A stretch of DNA of 64,000 nt from assembly GCA_002433075.1 (NCBI GenBank), contig DJHM01000010.1, forward strand, positions 25,200 through 89,199. Reading direction: 5' to 3'. This stretch comes from Latescibacteria bacterium UBA6620 (GTDB lineage: Bacteria > Latescibacterota > UBA2968). Under the pieces are notes generated by a model. That model had not been told where the DNA came from and did not search any database. It saw only the letters and a list, made by a program, of their open reading frames with translations. The position numbers were made by a program, and so were the translations under genes. Positions 34,132 to 42,265 of this stretch are shown piece after piece (within the stretch, counting starts at the first letter, position 1; each line of letters begins with the position of its first letter).

Positions 34132-35171
34132 GAGATCGACTGCGTGCTTACGTGGAAGCGAGCGTTCCGCAGATCGATGAGGAGCTGTTTTCCTATCTCC
34201 CGCAGAATGAGCCTCTCCGATTCCTCTACGAACCCATGCGCGACTACCCGCTCCGAGGGGGGAAGCGCTTTCGATCTGTGCTTGTTCTGCTCGGATGCGA
34301 AGCCGTCGGAGGGGACCCGAACGACGCGCTGAAGACCGCTGCGGCGTTCGAGATGTTCCAGTCGTTCGCGCTCGTGCACGACGACATTGAAGATGGATCC
34401 GAGATGCGGCGCGGGAAGCCCTGCCTGCATCACCTTCACGGCGTGCCGCTGGCGATCAACGTGGGCGATGCGCTGTATTCGAAAATGTTCGAGATTCTTG
34501 TGGACAATCGCGCACGGCTAGGAGATGCGCGGACCCTCGATCTGCTCGACATGATCATCGCCGGGGCTCGATGTACGTTCGAGGGTCAGGCCTACGACAT
34601 TGGATGGATCGAGGCGTCTGAAATTCCGACCGTCGAAGCGTTCCTGGAAATGCTGCGGCTCAAGACGGGGTGGTACAGCGGTCGCGGTCCGTGCGAAGCC
34701 GGAATCATCATCGGGAACGGGTCGTCCAACGATCGTGAGGCGCTGGGCGAGTTTGGAGAACGTATGGCCGTGGCTTTCCAGATTCGGGACGACCTTCTGA
34801 ATCTGACGGTGGATGCGGACGATGCATCCACCGCCCCGACCGGAACAGCGGGAGGGTATGGGAAGGAGCGGGGCGGCGACATTGCTGAAGGGAAGCGTAC
34901 CCTGATGGTGATTGACTCCCTCAACAGTGTGTCTAAAAAGGACGCGGCAAGGCTCCGGGCGGTGCTGGACGAAGAGCGGGATAAAACAGCCCAGGCGGAC
35001 ATCGAGTGGGCGATCGATCTCATGTCGGCGACCGGGGCGATCGATCGGGCTCAAGACGAGTGCCGCGAGCGGGCTGAGGCGGCGGAGGGTCATCTGGATC
35101 GTTTGCCACAGAGTGAGTCGAGAGAGACGTTGCGAGAAATGTGTTCGTTTCTGGTCGAGCGAGTTTTTTAA
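34128..35171 (+). CDS. Polyprenyl (geranylgeranyl/farnesyl) diphosphate synthase
   Basis: 347 residues. Trans-isoprenyl diphosphate synthase, condensing IPP with allylic diphosphates. It has GGKRFRSVLVLLGCEAVGG (IPP site), first Asp-rich motif DDIEDGSEMRRG, and the second-motif region FQIRDDLLNLTVDAD, where the usual DDxxD reads DDLLN. A glycine-rich insertion precedes EGKRTLMVIDSL. The ATG at 34128 overlaps the helicase stop; longer in-frame readings lie within the helicase gene. Chain length cannot be read with confidence, and the helicase link is probably not functional. Confidence 0.88.
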   Translation: MRDRLRAYVEASVPQIDEELFSYLPQNEPLRFLYEPMRDYPLRGGKRFRSVLVLLGCEAVGGDPNDALKTAAAFEMFQSFALVHDDIEDGSEMRRGKPCLHHLHGVPLAINVGDALYSKMFEILVDNRARLGDARTLDLLDMIIAGARCTFEGQAYDIGWIEASEIPTVEAFLEMLRLKTGWYSGRGPCEAGIIIGNGSSNDREALGEFGERMAVAFQIRDDLLNLTVDADDASTAPTGTAGGYGKERGGDIAEGKRTLMVIDSLNSVSKKDAARLRAVLDEERDKTAQADIEWAIDLMSATGAIDRAQDECRERAEAAEGHLDRLPQSESRETLREMCSFLVERVF

Positions 35172-35216
35172 CGACGGGTTCAAAGTGGGCAAACACGGCG
35201 ACAAGAGGAGAGGGCG

Positions 35217-35888
35217 ATGAAAATATTTGTCGATACGGCTGATATGGATGCGATCCGGGAGGCGAATGCGATGGGCATCCTCGATGGGGTGACGACGAAC
35301 CCATCGCACATCTCGAAAGAATCCGGCGCGTTCGACGACATCATCCGGCAGATCTGCGATGAGGTTCCCGGCCCCGTGAGCGCCGAGGTCGTCGCCACCG
35401 ACTTCGATGGGATGATGGCGGAGGCACGCCACAACGCGGGTATTGCGGACAACGTGGTGGTAAAGATTCCCATCATCCCTGAGGGACTGAAGGCGATTAA
35501 AGCCTGCGCCGACGAAGGCATCAAGACGAACGTGACCCTCTGTTTCTCGCCCAATCAGGCCTATCTTGCCGCGAAGGCCGGAGCGACCTACATCAGTCCG
35601 TTTATCGGACGGCTGGACGACATTGCGCACGACGGCATGGACCTCATCCAGACGATCCGTCAGATCTACGACAACTACGGTTACGAGACCGAGATCCTCG
35701 GTGCCAGTCTTCGATCGCCCAAGCACGTTGTCGAGTGTGCACTGGCAGGCTGCGATGTGGTCACCCTTCCTCCAGACGTTCTGCAGAAGATGCTCGCGCA
35801 TCCGCTGACTGACATTGGACTGGAACGCTTTCTGACGGATTGGAAGGCCTGGGAGGCCAAGCAGGCGGATGGAAAGGTTCTCGCATAG
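35217..35888 (+). CDS. Small transaldolase / fructose-6-phosphate aldolase family
   Basis: 223 residues, the short subfamily (TalC/Fsa/MipB). It begins MKIFVDTADMDAIREAN, has the TTNPSHISKE loop, the Schiff-base Lys in VVKIPIIPEGLKA, and NVTLCFSPNQAYLAAKAGATYISPFIGRLDD. An AGGAGAGGG site precedes the ATG. The enzyme works in the non-oxidative pentose phosphate pathway or as an Fsa-type aldolase. It is the last gene before a bidirectional terminator. Confidence 0.92.
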   Translation: MKIFVDTADMDAIREANAMGILDGVTTNPSHISKESGAFDDIIRQICDEVPGPVSAEVVATDFDGMMAEARHNAGIADNVVVKIPIIPEGLKAIKACADEGIKTNVTLCFSPNQAYLAAKAGATYISPFIGRLDDIAHDGMDLIQTIRQIYDNYGYETEILGASLRSPKHVVECALAGCDVVTLPPDVLQKMLAHPLTDIGLERFLTDWKAWEAKQADGKVLA

Positions 35889-35931
35889 AGGCCAGCCGGG
35901 GAATTGGCCAACGACCGGAGCAGGAACGCAC

Positions 35932-35964
35932 AAAGGGCTTGTGCCGAAACGGCACAAGCCCTTT
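35932..35964. terminator. Bidirectional terminator between transaldolase and tRNA-Thr
   Basis: 14-bp stem (35932-35945 with 35951-35964), loop GAAAC, ending in TTTT on the plus strand. It serves the transaldolase gene (+) and lies just downstream of the minus-strand tRNA-Thr. Confidence 0.85.
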
Positions 35965-35969
35965 TCATA

Positions 35970-36045
35970 TGGGGCCACCCAGCGGGATCGAACCGCCGAC
36001 CTACGCATTACGAGTGCGTTGCTCTACCAGCTGAGCTAGGGTGGC
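35970..36045 (-). tRNA. tRNA-Thr (anticodon CGT)
   Basis: Cloverleaf on the minus strand: acceptor GCCACCC/GGGTGGC, D arm TAGCTCAGCTGGTAGAGC, anticodon stem ACGCA/TGCGT around loop CTCGTAA (anticodon CGT), T loop TTCGATC, encoded CCA. The discriminator base reads C, unusual outside tRNA-His. Confidence 0.95.
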
Positions 36046-36090
36046 TTAGTCCTGTATTTTCAATCCTTTACGCACTGTATAAGGTCTTAA

Positions 36091-36119
36091 AACATACGCA
36101 AACGGCATTTTTCTGTCAA
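36091..36119 (-). promoter_or_regulatory. Promoter for tRNA-Thr
   Basis: Minus-strand TTGACA, exactly 17 bases, TATGTT, about 45 bases upstream of the tRNA. It lies in the short gap before the divergent SDR gene. Confidence 0.7.
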
Positions 36120-36128
36120 GATCGAACT

Positions 36129-36911
36129 ATGTCCAACCAGACCATTCTTCCCAGCATGAAGTTGGACGGCCGGACGGCCGTCGTGACGGGCGCCGGATCG
36201 GGAATCGGCAAGGCAATCGCGATCGCTGTTGCCGAGGCTGGGGCCGACTGTGTGCCCTGTGAACGTACCGACCGGTTGGGCGATCTGGACGAAGTGTGTG
36301 ACGCGATCCGGGCAACCGGACGAAAGGCTTTTCCGACCGCCCTGGACCTTCCCGACGTGGCAAGCATCGATGCGATGGTGGATGGGGTAAAGCGAAAGGC
36401 CGGCCGTATCGACGTGCTTGTGAACAATGCAGGCATCAATCTGCCCAACGATGCCTTCGACGTGACAGAAGAGGAATGGGACGCCGTGCTCGATGTGAAC
36501 CTGAAGGGCCTTTTCTTCACCTCACAGCGCGTAGGGCGACTGATGCGGGACCAGCAATCGGGTCGGGTCATTAACATCGCGTCACAGAATGGAGTGGTGG
36601 GTTACTATAAGCGTGCGGCCTATTGCTCGAGTAAAGGTGGCGTCGTGAACCTGACGCGTGTGCTGGCACTCGAGTGGGCGTCTCACAGCATCACGGTCAA
36701 TGCCGTGGGCCCGACGTTTATCCTGACGCCTCTGACCCAATCCACTTTCGACGATCCTCAGCTTCGGGAGGATATCGAATCACGGATCCCCCTGGGTCGC
36801 GTTGGACAGCCCGAGGACGTGGTGGGCGCAGTCGTGTTCTTGGCCAGTCCCGCAGCAGGCATGATCACGGGCCATACCCTTCTGGTGGATGGTGGATGGA
36901 CGACGATGTAA
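36129..36911 (+). CDS. Short-chain dehydrogenase/reductase
   Basis: 260 residues, classical SDR: TGAGSGIGKAIA cofactor loop, NNAG at LVNNAGINLPN, catalytic Ser in NIASQNGVVGYY, Y-x-x-x-K as AAYCSSKGG, and the C-terminal GHTLLVDGG. The ATG at 36129 follows the tRNA-Thr promoter region; the in-frame sequence upstream overlaps the tRNA and is not coding. It heads a co-directional run with CoA-transferase genes and an M55 peptidase. Substrate unknown, probably a hydroxyacid or sugar alcohol. Confidence 0.92.
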   Translation: MSNQTILPSMKLDGRTAVVTGAGSGIGKAIAIAVAEAGADCVPCERTDRLGDLDEVCDAIRATGRKAFPTALDLPDVASIDAMVDGVKRKAGRIDVLVNNAGINLPNDAFDVTEEEWDAVLDVNLKGLFFTSQRVGRLMRDQQSGRVINIASQNGVVGYYKRAAYCSSKGGVVNLTRVLALEWASHSITVNAVGPTFILTPLTQSTFDDPQLREDIESRIPLGRVGQPEDVVGAVVFLASPAAGMITGHTLLVDGGWTTM

Positions 36912-37888
36912 CCACGGGGCGAGGCCCTCTGTTTTCGGATCCGGACCCGGATCGAGCGCGAGCCTTTTTCCGATCGAAGCGTGTGGCACTTTCGGAAAAG
37001 GTGATGTCTGTCGACCAGGCCGTGTCGACCTTTGTCCACGATGGAGACTACCTGGCTTCGGGTGGCTTCGGGACCAATCGAATCGCAACCGCTCTCCTCC
37101 ACGAGGTTCTGCGCCAGGAGAAACGTGGTCTGAGCTTCGCCGGCCACACGACGACCCACGATTTCGAGATTCTGTGCGCGGGGCATGTTCGAGGTCCACT
37201 CCTGGCCCGGGTCGATGCTGCCTACATCGTGGGTCTCGAGGCTCGTGGTTTGTCCCCTCAGGCCAGGCGGGTTATGCAGAGCGGGGATGTAGAGGTCTGC
37301 GAATGGTCGAACTACGCGCTGGCGGTCCGGCTGCGTGCAGCGGCTACTGGGGTACCCTTTCTCCCGATGCGAAGCACGCAGGGGACGGACACATTCCGAT
37401 TCAGCGCGTCAAAAACCGTAGAATGCCCCTTTACAGGTCGGCCCCTTGCTGCTGTTCCAGCACTTTATCCCGATGTCGCCTTCATCCACGTTCACACCTG
37501 CGATCCGCTCGGTAATGCGAGAGTCGAAGGCATCTCGGTCGCGGATGCCGATCTTGCGCGAGCATCCAAGCGGGTGATTTTGACGACGGAGAAGATTGTT
37601 TCCGTCGATCAGACACGAGAAAGTCCCCAGCAGACTCTGATTCCGTCGGCGTGTGTGGATGCGGTCTGCGAGGTGCCCTACGGCTCGTACCCCGGGAATA
37701 TGCCGGGCTGCTATTTTTCGGACGAAGTTCATCTGCGAGAGTGGTTGGCGGTGGAGCGTGACCCGAACGAACTCACAGCGTTCGTTGACCGCCTGATCTA
37801 TGAAACTGACTCGTTCCAGGACTATCTCGAAGCGAGTGGGGCCACCCATCGTCTCGCCGAACTCGAAGCGATCGAGAAGGGAGGGTAG
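36896..37888 (+). CDS. CoA-transferase subunit A (GctA-like)
   Basis: 330 residues, ATG overlapping the end of the SDR gene by 16 bases. It matches the alpha subunit of class I CoA-transferases of the glutaconate/3-oxoacid type: VSTFVHDGDYLASGGFGTNRIA (glycine-rich CoA loop), VDAAYIVGLEARG, PDVAFIHVHTCDPLGNARVEG and ASKRVILTTEKIV. The subunit B gene starts directly after its stop. Together they would move CoA between a carboxylic acid and an acyl-CoA; the substrate is unknown. Confidence 0.88.
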   Translation: MDDDVTTGRGPLFSDPDPDRARAFFRSKRVALSEKVMSVDQAVSTFVHDGDYLASGGFGTNRIATALLHEVLRQEKRGLSFAGHTTTHDFEILCAGHVRGPLLARVDAAYIVGLEARGLSPQARRVMQSGDVEVCEWSNYALAVRLRAAATGVPFLPMRSTQGTDTFRFSASKTVECPFTGRPLAAVPALYPDVAFIHVHTCDPLGNARVEGISVADADLARASKRVILTTEKIVSVDQTRESPQQTLIPSACVDAVCEVPYGSYPGNMPGCYFSDEVHLREWLAVERDPNELTAFVDRLIYETDSFQDYLEASGATHRLAELEAIEKGG

Positions 37889-38665
37889 GTGGCGGGCCGG
37901 GACTACAATGCGATCGAACTGATGACCTGCGTGGCGGCCCGCTTCCTCGAAGACGGGGCGACGGTCGGGGTTGGCACGGGGGCGCCCTGCGCAGCCGCGA
38001 TGCTCGCGCAGAAAACCCACGCGCCCGGTTTGTTCGTCGTCTTCGAAGCAGGAGGACTGGGGCCTGAGCTTCCGGCGATGCCGATTTCGGTGGGAGATTC
38101 TCGAACGTCACATCGCGCGGTGATGGCAACGTCGATGGCAGATGTTTTCGAGATGTGTCAGCGAGGCCTGATCGACTACGCTTTTCTGGGTGGAGCGCAG
38201 ATCGATGTGTTCGGAAATCTCAATTCGACGGTGGTGGGTCCATTCGAGAAACCGTCGGTGCGCTTTCCCGGGAGCGGTGGTGGCAACGACTTTGCAAGTT
38301 TCTGCTGGAGAACGATGGTGATGACGGAGCACAGCCCTCGTCGATTCGTGGAAACCCTGGATTTTGTGACTTCGCCTGGCTACTTGTCCGGAGGGCGGGC
38401 TCGTGAAGCAGCAGGGCTGCCCTCGGAGACGGGCCCCTACAGGGTCATCACGGACTTGTGCGTGATGGGCTACGGGGTCGAAGGTTGGATGGAGGTAGTT
38501 AGCATCCACCCTGGGGTGACGAGGCAGGATGTTAAGGAGGCTACAGGATTCAGTCTGGAGATACCCGAAGGGGTGGCCGGGACGGAGGCGCCGACCGAGC
38601 AGGAGTTACACGTATTGAGGACGGACGTCGATCCGACCGGTGTCGTGATCGGACGAGGGTCCTGA
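37889..38665 (+). CDS. CoA-transferase subunit B (GctB-like)
   Basis: 258 residues, GTG start immediately after subunit A. The N-terminal glycine loop GATVGVGTGAPCAAAMLAQK is followed by FEAGGLGPELPAMP, where E53 sits at the position of the catalytic Glu that forms the glutamyl-CoA intermediate (GctB Glu54). DYAFLGGAQIDVFGNLNST and GGGNDFAS are also family features. It forms a heteromer with subunit A. The next gene, an M55 peptidase, follows after 9 bases. Confidence 0.88.
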   Translation: MAGRDYNAIELMTCVAARFLEDGATVGVGTGAPCAAAMLAQKTHAPGLFVVFEAGGLGPELPAMPISVGDSRTSHRAVMATSMADVFEMCQRGLIDYAFLGGAQIDVFGNLNSTVVGPFEKPSVRFPGSGGGNDFASFCWRTMVMTEHSPRRFVETLDFVTSPGYLSGGRAREAAGLPSETGPYRVITDLCVMGYGVEGWMEVVSIHPGVTRQDVKEATGFSLEIPEGVAGTEAPTEQELHVLRTDVDPTGVVIGRGS

Positions 38666-38674
38666 GGAGGAAAG

Positions 38675-39457
38675 ATGAAGTTTGCCATCGGGGTCGATTG
38701 CGAGGGCGTGGCCTGCGGCGTGGGATCGCCGGGGGCTTCCCTCAACAGTTCGAGAAACCTCGAATTCGCCAAACTGCAGGCGACGCGGGAGGCCGATGCG
38801 GCCGCCCGAGGGCTGTTCGAGGCCGGTGCAGAACAGGTGATCGTGTGGGACAACCACAACGGGAGCCTGAATCTGGATTATGATCTTCTCGATCGACGTT
38901 GTGACATCGCTCTGGGTGTCGGGTTCGAGCATCGCTGGCCAGGTGTCGATGAGAGTTTCGACGGAATCCTGTTCGTGGGCTATCACGCGATGGACAACAC
39001 GATCGATGGCGTGATGTGCCACAGCTTCAGCTCGGCGACGTATCAGTATCTGAAGGTGAATGGCGTCGAGGTCGGGGAGATGGAAATCGATGCCGCCGTG
39101 GCGGGCGAAATGGGCGTGCCCCCCATCTTCACATCGAGCGACGACAGAGCTGTGGCCGAAGCGTCAGAATTCTTCAGCGGGATTGAGACCGTGACGACGA
39201 AGGTCGCTAAGGGATGGAATGCGGCTGTCAGTAAACATCCGGAGCGCGTGCTCGACGAGATCTTTGAAGGCGCGCAACGGGCGGTTCAGAATCGCAAATC
39301 GATGAAGGCGTTTAAGTTCGAATCTCCGATCGAATTCGAGATTCGCTATAAACGGCTCGAGTCTGCGCAGTCCGCTTCGCGAGGCTACAAGGCTGGGGAA
39401 CGATTGGACCCCTATACGGTCCGGCACCGGTTCGAGAGAATTACGGACTACTATTGA
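38675..39457 (+). CDS. M55-family D-aminopeptidase (DppA-like), first copy
   Basis: 260 residues with a GAGGAGG ribosome site. Zinc-dependent M55 peptidase: the N-terminal VDCEG motif provides metal ligands, followed by READAAARGLFEAGAEQVIVWDNHN, and GYHAMDNTIDGVMCHSFSSATYQ in the metal/substrate region. Bacillus DppA cleaves D-Ala-D-Ala and D-Ala peptides. No signal peptide, so cytoplasmic. A second M55 gene lies 3.6 kb away on the other strand. The natural substrate may be a D-amino-acid peptide or an amide. Confidence 0.9.
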   Translation: MKFAIGVDCEGVACGVGSPGASLNSSRNLEFAKLQATREADAAARGLFEAGAEQVIVWDNHNGSLNLDYDLLDRRCDIALGVGFEHRWPGVDESFDGILFVGYHAMDNTIDGVMCHSFSSATYQYLKVNGVEVGEMEIDAAVAGEMGVPPIFTSSDDRAVAEASEFFSGIETVTTKVAKGWNAAVSKHPERVLDEIFEGAQRAVQNRKSMKAFKFESPIEFEIRYKRLESAQSASRGYKAGERLDPYTVRHRFERITDYY

Positions 39458-39474
39458 TCCTGGGCTCGGTCTAA

Positions 39475-40442
39475 ATCGCGCTTCTGGAAGACGATCCAGA
39501 ACTGTTGCCCGAACATAGAGCCCAGATCGCCGAGTTCGCCCACGTGGTGCAGCATCGAGGCACGCATCGCCCAACAGAGAATCAGGAGTGCGAAGCGTGC
39601 GAGGGTGTAGACATCGCAATTCTGGGCCGCTCGGGGGGTGGTCTGTCGGTGGCGTCTGTGGACGCTCTGGGTGGTCGAATGAGAGCCATCGGGGTGGTGG
39701 GCGGTGGTGTAAAAGCTGTGTCCCCCGAGCGTGTTCTCGAACGCGGAATCGTTTTGTTCAACTCCGGATTCGCGATGGCCAATTCAGTGGCCGAGTTTAC
39801 GCTGGCCTTGATGCTCTGTGGGCTGCGCGACATTCCTCATATGATTGCGACGATGCGAGAGGATGGATGGGGGAAGGCTCGGAGCCCGGTCGATCTGGGT
39901 GGAAGAGAGGTGGGACTCCTTGGGTTCGGGGCGATCGGCCAGCGCGTTGCCGACCTGCTACGGCCCTTTTCGACGACCATCCGGGTCTACGATCCCTATT
40001 GTTCAGATCGTCGGATCCTTGAATGTGGGGTCCAGCCTTCCAGCCTCGAGGATCTACTCGCGACTTCCGACGTGGTCTCGATCCATGCTGGACGGACGAG
40101 ACGGTAGGGATGTTGGGGTCTTACGAGCTGTCGCTGATGCGGGATGGCTCGTTGCTCGTGAAAACCGCGCGTGCTCAGATCGTCGGTGAGTACGCCCTTG
40201 TCGGTGAACTGGCGCGAGGCCGCCTGAGGGCGGCCCTCAACGTGTACTGGGAGGAGCCCCTGGCCGTGGATCATCCTCTTCGTTCGCTTCCGAACGTAAT
40301 TCTGACGCCCCACGGGGGTGGATTGACGCACGATCGCTTCGTTCGTCAGGGAGAGGGTATCGTCGAGGATGTGAAACGGATGCTGAGGGGAGAGCGGCCC
40401 CAGCACGAAGTAACGGCGTCAATCTTGACGAGGATGACCTGA
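39475..40442 (+). pseudogene. D-2-hydroxyacid dehydrogenase gene, frameshifted
   Basis: Two frames together encode one NAD-dependent hydroxyacid dehydrogenase. The first (to about 40090) has AIGVVGGGVKAV, SVAEFTLALML and Rossmann motif GLLGFGAIGQRVADLL, up to TSDVVSIHAG; the second continues TDETVGMLGSYELSLMRDGS and ends with NVILTPHGGG (catalytic His) to the stop at 40442. The switch is near 40085-40095. The 5' end is also poor: a TAA at 39472 blocks the frame and the usual N-terminal strand with a start codon is missing. It lies in the CoA-transferase/M55 run and overlaps the end of the DUF983 gene. Confidence 0.82.
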
Positions 40443-40820
40443 TTCTGACAGGGGTTTCTTCGGGTCAGGGTCGATCAGGAAGTCGAGGGCAAGGGCGACC
40501 GATTTTCGGTAGGGGAGAGACGCGGTGAGAAGAGCCAGACCCAGGAAAAAGAGCGCCGTCCGACCGAGGAACAGGCTCGGGGGGCGGTAGATCAGCATCA
40601 CCATGAAAAAAATTCCCGTAATTGCGGCGGTGGAGAGATACATAAACCCCCAGCAATTCGACTCGCGGGACTGGAACTCGAGACCGCACGCAGTGCAGGC
40701 AGGTTTGACTTCGTGCCATCGCTGAAAGACCGGATCCTCACCACAGCGCGGACACCGCTTTCGGAGTCCGCGTCGCAAGACTTTCCCAATCTGATTTGTT
40801 TCCCCAGCCATCGTTTTCAA
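40419..40820 (-). CDS. DUF983 membrane protein
   Basis: 133 residues. A two-Cys-pair motif at the N-terminus (CPRCGEDPVF and CTACGLEF) is followed by ESNCWGFMYLSTAAITGIFFMVMLIY and a second hydrophobic stretch, the DUF983 pattern of a small zinc-ribbon plus two-helix membrane protein of unknown function. The start may be the ATG at 40811. It is divergent from the DapA-like gene with only 14 bases between starts. Confidence 0.85.
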   Translation of the reverse strand: MKTMAGETNQIGKVLRRGLRKRCPRCGEDPVFQRWHEVKPACTACGLEFQSRESNCWGFMYLSTAAITGIFFMVMLIYRPPSLFLGRTALFFLGLALLTASLPYRKSVALALDFLIDPDPKKPLSESGHPRQD

Positions 40821-40834
40821 GATAAAGGTCCGTT

Positions 40835-41776
40835 ATGACACCTCAAAATCCTACCCGTGGCGTCTGGCCCGTCATGCTCACTCCGTTCACGGACTCGAAG
40901 GAGGTTGATTGGCAGGGGCTGGACACGCTGACCGAGTGGTATCTAGCGTCAGGCGTGCAAGGGTTGTTCGCGGTTTGTCTGTCTAGCGAGATGTACGATC
41001 TGAGTGAAGACGAGCGTCTTGCGGTGGCGAGGCACGTGGTTGCGCGCGTAGGGGGTCGCATCCCGGTCTATGCCTCGGGCACCTTTGGGGGGCCAGCCGC
41101 GGACCACGCGGAATTCGCCAACAGATTGGTCGACACGGGAGTGGATGGGGTGGTGGTGATTGCGGCTCAGATGGCGGAGGAGGGTGAAAGCGAGGACGTG
41201 TGGAAGGATAATGTTTCTCGCCTGCTGGAGGGCACAGACGCCGATCTGGGGATTTATGAGTGTCCGAGGCCGTATCACCGACTCCTGCAACCCGGGACGC
41301 TCGATTGGTGTGCGTCTGCGGGCCGATTCAAATTCATCAAGGAGACGAGCCGATCCTTGCCCACGATCGCGGCGAAGATCGAGGCCGTGAAAGGCTCAGC
41401 CCTGAGGTTTTACAACGCGAACACAGCTACTCTTCTGCCTTCCCTGGAAGCAGGCGGCGACGGTTTCTGTGGGATTTCTGCCAATGTCTATCCCGATCTT
41501 CACGTCTGGATGTGCGAGCATTTTTCGGTGAAGGCGGAAGATTCTCGTGCGCTTCAGCGTTTCCTGACCGTGGCTGAAAAAGCCGTCGGACACAACTACC
41601 CTGCCTCTTCCAAGCTCTATCTCCAACGCCGCGGTCTCCCGATTCTGCCCATCTGCAGGTCGAGCACATTCGATTTCCACGAAGTGGATCTGATTGCGAT
41701 CGACGACCTGGGAGGGATCGTGGACGAGTGGCGGTCAAGGTTGGGCATCACGGCGGCAGCCACGAGGGCGGCTTGA
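40835..41776 (+). CDS. Dihydrodipicolinate synthase/N-acetylneuraminate lyase family aldolase
   Basis: 313 residues, TIM-barrel class I aldolase. It has GVWPVMLTPFTDSKEVDWQG at the N-terminus, the Tyr in GIYECPRPYH, and the Schiff-base Lys in FKFIKETS. Because DapA itself is nearly always near biosynthetic genes and the sequence shows EMYDLSEDERLAVARHVV in place of GE..SL....E, a catabolic 2-keto acid lyase is more likely. The next gene starts within its stop codon (TGATG). Confidence 0.88.
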   Translation: MTPQNPTRGVWPVMLTPFTDSKEVDWQGLDTLTEWYLASGVQGLFAVCLSSEMYDLSEDERLAVARHVVARVGGRIPVYASGTFGGPAADHAEFANRLVDTGVDGVVVIAAQMAEEGESEDVWKDNVSRLLEGTDADLGIYECPRPYHRLLQPGTLDWCASAGRFKFIKETSRSLPTIAAKIEAVKGSALRFYNANTATLLPSLEAGGDGFCGISANVYPDLHVWMCEHFSVKAEDSRALQRFLTVAEKAVGHNYPASSKLYLQRRGLPILPICRSSTFDFHEVDLIAIDDLGGIVDEWRSRLGITAAATRAA

Positions 41777-42225
41777 TGGTGCGGGTCAGAGAGGCCGTGC
41801 TGGGGGATCTGGAAACCATCGTGGGTTTCCAGCAAGCGATGACCGAGGGGTTCGAGATGGATCAGAAGACGCTGGAGGAGGGTGTCCGGGGGGTCTTTCT
41901 GGATCCGTCAAGAGGGGAGTACTTCCTGGCCGAGATTGACGACGAGCCTGTGGGGGGATTGTTGACGGTGAGGGAATGGAGCGACTGGCGGAACGGAGAG
42001 GTCGTTTGGATTCATTCGCTCTACATGGTTCCCGAGGCCAGACGTCAGGGGGTCTTCAAGCAACTCTACCTGCACCTCAAGCATCTTGTCGATACGGACG
42101 AAGGGCTCAAGGACCTTCGTCTATACGTCCATCACTCGAACGACATCGCTTGTTCGGCCTAGGGCGCCCTTGGGATGGACGGGGAACGCTACCGGATGTT
42201 CGAGTGGATGCCCGAAGACAAGTGA
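41776..42225 (+). pseudogene. GNAT acetyltransferase with in-frame amber codon at the Tyr position
   Basis: The ATG overlaps the stop of the aldolase gene. The frame gives a GNAT domain: VRVREAVLGDLETIVGF, GLLTVREWSDW, VVWIHSLYMVPEARRQGVFKQLY (acetyl-CoA loop; Q/R-x-x-G-x-x) and LRLYVHHSNDIACSA. Then a TAG (42160-42162) occurs where the family usually has the catalytic Tyr, and the same frame continues GALGMDGERYRMFEWMPEDK to a TGA at 42223-42225. So one codon breaks an otherwise complete gene. Read-through, a nonsense mutation or a base-call error are all possible. Confidence 0.78.
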
Positions 42226-42265
42226 AACAGCCAGCAGGATCAGGCGTTGAATATTCGGGTTCAGC

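Noticed and set aside
34518..36008. 496-codon open frame on the minus strand
   Set aside because: Antisense to the polyprenyl synthase and transaldolase genes; its beginning runs into tRNA-Thr.
35904..36128. 75-codon extension of the SDR protein
   Set aside because: It would translate through tRNA-Thr; the ATG at 36129 starts the normal SDR N-terminus.
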